The translations under genes were made by a program, and so were the position numbers. The notes under the pieces are model-generated. The model made no database searches, was not told the origin of the DNA, and saw only the letters and a program-made list of their open reading frames with translations. This document shows, piece by piece, positions 57,466-64,000 of a stretch of 64,000 bases of DNA. Position 1 is the first letter of the stretch, and every line of letters starts with the position of its first letter. Where the stretch lies: the NCBI GenBank assembly GCA_964019695.1, contig OZ026530.1, positions 32,532,690 to 32,596,689 of the forward strand, read 5' to 3'. This stretch comes from Loripinus fragilis. Its lineage: Eukaryota > Mollusca > Bivalvia > Lucinida > Lucinidae.

Positions 57466-58450
57466 TGTGAATGACGCCGTGGCCTTTCTGCATCCACTTG
57501 TATTATAAACAATAGCACAGTAGATATAGTAAGTGCGGTACAAGATTGCAAGACAGTTTTTAAAATCTGTATGTAAAACAACTATCTTAACCCAAATTTT
57601 AGAACTATTTTCTTAAATTCCTAATAAACTCGAACGGTATTTTGATTTATTAGTTTGTATGACCTATAAGGATCTTAAGTTAAAAAGGAGCTATTAAGAA
57701 GACGTGTTTGCCACTATTGTGTCAATTCTTATATATAAACCCTGCATGAAAACAAGGATATTCAGAATTAATAATATATATTAAGAAAATTTATGGCGAT
57801 AACGAAAATTAATTTATGTCAGATCGCGAGAAAGTGACTGTTTGGCAGTTTGACAATTCAAACTGACCTTACGGGTAGATAATGAATGTACATGCGCGGA
57901 CCAGAGAGGGTCTAACTTTGACATTTTTTTTTGTGTGCGTGTGTTTTTGATGAGAGGAGAGAGGATCCAAATAGCACTAAAAGCGGACCAATATCGGCCC
58001 GCACCGAAACGCCATTAAATGGCGGCTCGTTGGCGGGCCGATGATGGCCGAACATTGAATTCTGGCTCGGTAGCTTTGTGATTTTTTAGGGGATCCTGAC
58101 CAGTATTGCTAATAACCCCTATATTTTCGTGATTTTTCAAGGAAGGTCCGAACCCCCCGACACCACCCCCTCTGGATCCGCGCAAAATGTACCTATTTAC
58201 TTTGTGTGTATGGGCAGCAGAAATGTAAAACATATACGAATTATACTGCGCATGCTGAATTGCGTCTTGGTTGTTCGCAAACAACATAATTATGTTCTCG
58301 CACGGCGTGGCTTATATGATTCCGAATGTTTACGGTACATATGGTCTCCAAACTTCAATAGAGAGGACAAACACATAGCCCACTTTGAAACACTACTACG
58401 CATTTGCACAGGTCTATGACTGATTTGGACATTTTATTCCCATACATGTA

Positions 58451-58689
58451 TGAACCGCGACATGAGCTTTCCAAAAATGTGGTATGTGCGACCGGTAAAG
58501 CCTCAGATCAGCCTGCGCATACGCGCAGTCTGATCAGAGCCTTTGCCAGTCGCTAGAATATTATCCGAATATTGAGCTACTGACTGAACATCGTTTGGAG
58601 TTTCTATGCTTAAAAGGGGACTGCACAGGCTCGTCTGAGTCCACACATGTCAAAATGCCACATTGTTGGAAATCACGTGTCGCGGTTCA
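58451..58689 (-). mobile_element. MITE-A copy with TA duplication
   Basis: TGAACCGCGACATGAGC to GTGTCGCGGTTCA with TA on both sides (58449-58450, 58690-58691). It is the best evidence here that the family targets TA. Confidence 0.8.
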
Positions 58690-59689
58690 TATCTGGCCAC
58701 TTTTGTGACTGTTTCTTGGTAACTATTCATTGGCTGTAACCAATACTGAGACGGGTTGGTTTATTATTTCTTTATGGTTTTGTGTCCGGGAGCACCCGAA
58801 GGCTCCTATGGCGGTGGTTCTGGCTTAAAACGTCCCAGAGAGTTCACGGCTTTGAATATACTGAGGGACTTTAGAAACGCACCATTTTACATTCACTGTC
58901 TCTTCCGAATGATTAATTTGAGGATGTTTTCTTTATCATTGATTATCCTCTTGCAAAATGGACCATGATTTGCCATGATTTCGATTTGCTCATGCTCTTC
59001 ATTCTGACGTAATATCGACGTTGGTGTTTTTCAACAATTGTCGTCTGACAAAAGTGAATTTGATTCGATTTGAAAACAAACACTTTTAGGTGGTAGCCAG
59101 ATGTCGTAACAAATGGAAAAACACATAAGTTTTCAGGAATAATCGTTTCATTACACTACCACTCGCAGCGTTTCTTTGCTAACGTCAGTGTTAAATTTTC
59201 AAGCATCAATAACAGACGGGTGACGTCCGCGCATGTCGCGACACTTTTGCTTCTTATGCAACTGACTGAGGAGTATCTGTTGGCAAAAAAAAAAAAGATT
59301 TTGATTATTCTTGATCCTTAGGATATAAACGACCAATTACGTCAAAAATCAATGACGTCATGTAGACGTAATGGACATTTCCAGAGGCCTAAAACTTCAT
59401 AATTTGATTTTGTCTAACCTTTTGCTTTCAAGAACAAACATCGGTTCGAAAACTTTTTTTCGTCCATAATGGAAGGTATTGGTACTCTGTGAATTTTTGA
59501 ATTTGGGTTGTCTCCGAATTATCCCGACGTCATGGCAATCATAAGCCACAGCGTTTCGATTTTTCTTTTTGAATGCAAGCTAAATGACGAAACTTGTCAA
59601 TTTTATGTTCCACATAACAAAAATATTCAATTTTCGACATAAATTAGCATTTAAGCAGGTGGTGCGTTTTTAAAGTTCTTCTGTATAGT

Positions 59690-60220
59690 TAAGTGAGTAT
59701 TATCAGGAAATACTACAATCGCACACTGCAGACCAACCCAAGGCACCCCGAGGAAGAGCCATAGAACACTTACAGTTATAATACACCAGGAAGACAATTA
59801 AAGTGAGCAGCCAGCCGTCTCTTCCTCATCAAGATGATTGCAAAACTCTAAAGGACACTAAGTACAGTACTGCATACTGTAGATTCGTAAATATTCACGT
59901 GAATTTTATTTTCGCGAATAGTATTAAAAGACATATAAGTGATGTGAAAAATTCGCGACTAAGACAATTTCACGAAAGAGCGATTTTGCCATTTTTCGAG
60001 GGTTTTATTTGCACGAAACTTCGCATATGTTTCGCGAAAATAAAGTCCTCGCGAAAATTTCCTAATTTGCAGTAACAAAATAACATCCGAACACATAACC
60101 CCCACAAACCGTCATTGGAACATCAATAAGCAAAGACTCCACAACAACAGAAACACTGCCTTAGAATGGATGACTTAAATGCATTTTACTGGTACCAAAT
60201 CCTCGCCCTAGATTATGTTG
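59690..60220 (-). mobile_element. Repeat family C copy split by a MITE
   Basis: The family C block runs to about 59874, is interrupted by MITE-F (59875-60074) and resumes with CCCCACAAACCGTCATTGG and the CACTGCCTTAGAATGGA end. Confidence 0.65.
59875..60074. mobile_element. MITE-F copy, nested
   Basis: Inverted ends TACTGTAGATTCG and TTTGCAGTA enclose arms rich in TTTTCGCGAA. Length 200 bp. Confidence 0.75.
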
Positions 60221-60239
60221 TTGTTAAAACACAAAATTT

Positions 60240-60582
60240 GTTTTGCTCGCATGGAGGTTAAGTTTTATCCGACAGCCCAGGAGAGCGAGAGATAAAACTA
60301 GGAACCCCTGTGTACAATATGAATGGTTTATCCACTACAACACACAGGTTCATTCAACTTGTTTTGACCGTCCCTTTGCATTAACCAATACCTGGTCTGG
60401 TGGGTGTATGGTTTTGTGTGCGGGGGGTGTTCGGGGGCACCAGAAGGATCAACCGGCTGTGATTGACGTTTAAATCGGTACAAGTCTTGGTCATGGCATA
60501 GAGTCTTATCCCATTGACTTGGAGAGCCGGGGTTCGAACTAGATTAAGTGGTTTATACACTACACCACGCCGGCTCGACGGC
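60240..60582 (-). mobile_element. tRNA-derived SINE (family 2), diverged
   Basis: The tRNA-like head at 60510-60582 (GGCGTGGTGTAGTGTATAAA, then TAGTTCGAACCCC) is followed by a body sharing the GTATGGTTTTGTG block with 56390 and 58783. A partial body fragment also lies at 58750-58850. Confidence 0.65.
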
Positions 60583-60601
60583 TCTTTCACGTTTTCTTTG
60601 G

Positions 60602-60740
60602 TACTGTAATTCGGAAATTTTCGCGAGGACTTTGATTTCGCGAAACTTCGCATATGCGTAGCTTCCGGTGAAAATAAAACCCTCGCGAAACCACAAGATC
60701 ACTCTTATACGTAAATCTTGCCTTCATGAGTCGCGATTTT
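60602..60740. mobile_element. MITE-F copy, right end lost
   Basis: It begins TACTGTAATTCGGAAATTTT and shares the CGCGA-rich arms. The right terminus is not recognisable. Confidence 0.6.
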
Positions 60741-62176
60741 TTCACATCACTAATATACTGAAACAATAAAGTTATGTCCGCTTGACGTTTATGTCTGCCA
60801 GTTCTTAATGTATGAACGCATTTCATTCATTTTTTTACATTACAAACTGTTATCATTTAGAAACGCTATGCACCTAACCGAAATTCATTTGATAACCAAT
60901 AGAGCCGCTGACAACTCAGAGAACGCGAGTACCCTTAAAATCAAAAGTCACAACATCAATAGCTTGTGTGTCCATCAATCCGAACCGTTCAAGCACATTT
61001 GAAACATCACTGAGCAAACTTTCTTGTAAAATGTTATGCATGTTAGCTGTATGCATTGCTTTTACGACCTCCAACATTAATCTGTAACATACTCTGACGT
61101 CACAAAACATTGGTCAAGAGCGTGCGTGAAGACACTCAGAAAATTCATTGTTGGTCCAGCATTTTTATAATCAACAGAGTTGGTCAAATTTGAATTTCTT
61201 TTTCGCCATCACAAGCATTTTAACATTAATTAAGACTAATCAGCATTAAGTAATTGATACTGGAAATTCACGTGTGTTTTTTTTTCAGTAAGGGGTGGGG
61301 TATACAACACAGATTTAGTGAACATGTGATGGCCAATATCAGCCATGTTTTTATTTTTATCTTTTGTTTAATCGTTGTCATACACACGCACACCAAATTA
61401 AAACAAAAACGGTGTCAAAATGATGTTAGTTTAAGGAGAATCGGAGGTTCTTAAATTGTTATTTGTTTAATACAAAGGGAGGTAGTTTCAGTTAACTTCG
61501 TAAATTAACGGTTTTGAATTGCAATTTCGCTCACTTAATAAGCATATTTGAGATTTTTAGATGTTTTTCATCGTTGGACGTTCCTGGTTGGCATTTAACG
61601 TAAAATGCGTCTCGTTTTGATGATCAACTTGCTGATGATAGTGGAATGAGCTGTTTTCACTTTAGGTTCAGTAACTCTTCCAGATAGGAAGATAAAATTA
61701 AATAATTACCAACTTTTGTGTGTCGGACGTTTGATAAACATTGTGGTTTATTTTTTGCTGATACATCTTAATTGGATCAAAAGATACAGTACCATGAAAA
61801 TCGGACGTATCTTTTTTGTTTGAGTATATGTCTTTTAATGGCATTCGCGAAAATAAAATTCTCGCGAAAATTTCCGAATCTACAGTATCTTTCAACTTGT
61901 TGTTTTCAGGCAGATCTAAACCTACTTTTTATATTGGAATTTTAATTTTTATCCGATGTCTTTAAGTTAAGGAGAGCAGATTGTCGGTAAAAGCTAATCG
62001 AGGTTTAAATTAAATTCAGCGTTGAGGCAAAAAGTGCAAAAGCATAAAAGATATCCATTTGCACCTGATAAAACTATGATAAATAGGGAATATAACAATA
62101 TTATAACTACTAAATTTGGATCATTTGGAATCTCATTGAGGGCTACTCCAAGTGAAACTTAGAATGATTACGTTTA
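60740..62176. other. No gene seen
   Basis: Only a MITE-F end at 61800-61890 is recognised. Short open frames have no motifs. Confidence 0.45.
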
Positions 62177-62722
62177 AGCCCCGTTCTCACTGTCCCGGTT
62201 TAAGGTGCCGGTTCACCCCGGTTTGATGATCCGGGATGAACCGTGATGAACCGTGTCACAACCGTGGCGGAACCGCGGACAACATTGGAGATCCGGGATG
62301 AACCGTGTTGAACCGTGTTAAACCGGCTCATGTCCCCGGTTGTTTTAAAATGTTTAAAACAACCGGGACTCACCGGGAGTAACCGGGAAGGCTGTCAAAT
62401 ACCGTGATAAACCGGGAAGACGCCGGGAGCAACCGTGTCTCCACCGGGACGGCGTCGGGGCGATACCGGCGTAATCCGGGAACATCCGTGTCTCCACCGT
62501 GATAAACCGTGCGGTTCCACTGCCTATGTATATGTAATAAAATGCAAAATAAAAATGAAAAGTCACTCCTGCTGCACCTAAAATGAAAGTGGATTCATCC
62601 AAATGATAAGGATGGGAAAGTCCATTCGTCACAAGTTGGTTAAATTGTCAGCAGTATGAATGTGCTCATTTACAAAGCTTATGAATAAATGCACCTATAG
62701 TTACTGAAGAGTCAAGCATTTA

Positions 62723-62951
62723 TGAGGCACGACATGAGATCTCCAACAATGTGGTAGTTGCCATTAGCAAAGCCTCAGATCAGTCTGCGCCTAGGCGCAG
62801 TCTGATCAGAGCCTTTGCTTTCCGCTTGATTATTCTATGACTGTTAAGCTACTGACCGTACAACGTTACAGCTTAATTGGGGACTGCACAGGCTTGTCTG
62901 AGTCTACACTTCTCAAAATATCACATTGTTGGAAATCACATGCCCCGCTCA
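62723..62951 (-). mobile_element. MITE-A copy nested in the AACCG element
   Basis: TGAGGCACGACATGAGATC to CATGCCCCGCTCA, 229 bp. Confidence 0.78.
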
Positions 62952-62988
62952 AAGTGTTTATATATTTTTACGAAAAAGCAAGACAATC

Positions 62989-63248
62989 TGGGCCTAGAAT
63001 TACAATGTATCCTTAAAGTTAAGGAGTACGTAAGTTAAGTATTGAATTCCCAGGATGCGAAAAATAACGTTTCCAAACTGATTAAAACCAAAATAGTTTC
63101 ATTTTTTCTGTAGATCACAATGATTTCTTTGACCATGAGTACTGCATCGGTCTTGGCAATTTATTAAGCATTTAATGTACATGTTGAAGTATCAAGACTT
63201 AAATTAAGTCTTCTTTAAGTTTAAGGAGGCATTGTAATTCTGGGCCCA
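62989..63248. mobile_element. MITE-E copy nested in the AACCG element
   Basis: TGGGCCTAGAATTACAATG to CATTGTAATTCTGGGCCCA, about 260 bp. Fragments of the same or a sister subfamily occur at 13946-14060, 31143-31290 and 35630-35797. Confidence 0.75.
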
Positions 63249-64000
63249 GATCAACAACATTTAAACCTCGTCGTAAGAAAACAGGTCTGCTTCTGCATAT
63301 TTGTCATGCAAATGAGCTGCGAGGTTACTAGGCAATTTTGCTTTTGCTACACAGATCATGATTCCTCTAGTAACTCGTATATGGATGTGCAGTCCAATTT
63401 GTGTCATAACTGTTATGCGATAGAGACAGAAGAAAACTGATGTTACTCCACGTTTTTTTCCTGGTTTTATAGTGTAGAGTAGCACCAGGACGCAACCGTG
63501 GCCCTACCGGCATGTAACCGTGGCGCAACCGGCAGTTACCGGGACATCACCGTAAACAACCTGGGTAACACCGGGGTATACCGGCACGAACCGTGGCTCC
63601 ACCGTGCTGCACCGTAAGTGCTCCGTGGTGAACCGGGGCTCAACCGGCGTCTTGCTTTCGTGAGAACCGGGGCTACACCGGGGTAACGTCGGCACAGTGA
63701 GAACGCAATTTATTTTTTATGAAATGTGTCCCGGTGCATCACGGTATACCGGCTGTCCTGCATCGGGATGAACCGTGGCTACACCGGCACAGTGAGAATG
63801 GGGCTTTACAGGCCCGAGTAAACGTTTGGATAGTTAAAACACACCCGATATCCCAACCACACTCCACCCATCTCTATAACTCTTTCTTTTTTTTGTTTCT
63901 CTGCTTTTTTCTATATAACTGTATTCATTTTTTTCCATTTTGGGAGGTATATCGCAGGAATTTATGACGTTATCCAATCAGACGTCGTGTTGTATTTGCA

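Larger units (their letters stand above)
62177..63805. mobile_element. TTA-flanked element built of AACCGTG/AACCGG motifs
   Basis: AGCCCCGTTCTCACTGT and its inverse are flanked by TTA at 62174-62176 and 63806-63808, which fits PIF/Harbinger-type target choice. Dozens of AACCG(T/G)G words fill 62200-62520 and 63485-63790. The centre holds a MITE-A (62723-62951) and a MITE-E (62989-63248). No transposase frame. Length 1629 bp. Confidence 0.78.

Overview
This window is eukaryotic, intron-bearing, AT-rich DNA from an animal, most likely a bivalve mollusc. The evidence is canonical GT-AG introns with repeat-laden interiors, tRNA-derived SINEs, LINE relics, and a tandem-repeat element ending in an (ACGG)-type microsatellite, like the pearl elements described from oysters and ark clams. 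The species call is inference. There are no rRNA genes, operons or CRISPR arrays. I rebuilt two protein genes by hand from splice sites and phase, both on the minus strand.

Region 1-6.8 kb: the 5' part of a TM2-domain membrane protein gene (exon 1 at 6253-6727, exon 2 at 3745-3893; the 3' end was not found) and a decayed copy of its exon 2 near 1.5 kb. Around them are inverted-repeat elements, including a 944-bp TA-flanked element (2403-3346) that carries five palindromic X-box/RFX-like motifs.

Region 6.8-38 kb: no intact gene. It holds two LINE relics: an ORF1 piece at 14.4-16.7 kb split by a mariner-type element, and a reverse-transcriptase piece at 23.1-26.1 kb split by a TTAA-flanked MITE and by a SINE-like element. 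In both LINEs, removing the element plus one target-site copy restores the reading frame across the junction. Other contents are a 1.8-kb field of TTCTAGAA palindromes (20.6-22.4 kb), a 68-bp tandem array (30.0-30.6 kb), a pearl-like element with six perfect GGTCAnnnTGACC palindromes (32.4-33.8 kb) and a 133-bp satellite of ten units (36.0-37.3 kb).

Region 38.9-56.7 kb: one five-exon gene that no single open frame reveals. The join gives 780 nt, i.e. 259 residues plus stop, with every phase matching. The product is a type I membrane protein: signal peptide, eight-cysteine ectodomain, Thr/Ser-rich mucin-like stalk, one transmembrane helix with a GxxxGxxxG face, and a short basic tail. I do not recognise the family. 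Intron 4 (9.8 kb) contains two near-identical, oppositely oriented copies of a 3.56-kb element with G-rich 19-bp inverted termini, each flanked by its own 6-bp target duplication. Only the left copy carries a TTAA MITE, so the right copy preserves the empty site. Exon 4's splice donor lies exactly at the end of a half MITE.

Region 56.7-64 kb: repeats only, ending with a 1.63-kb TTA-flanked element built of AACCGTG/AACCGG-type motifs (62177-63805).
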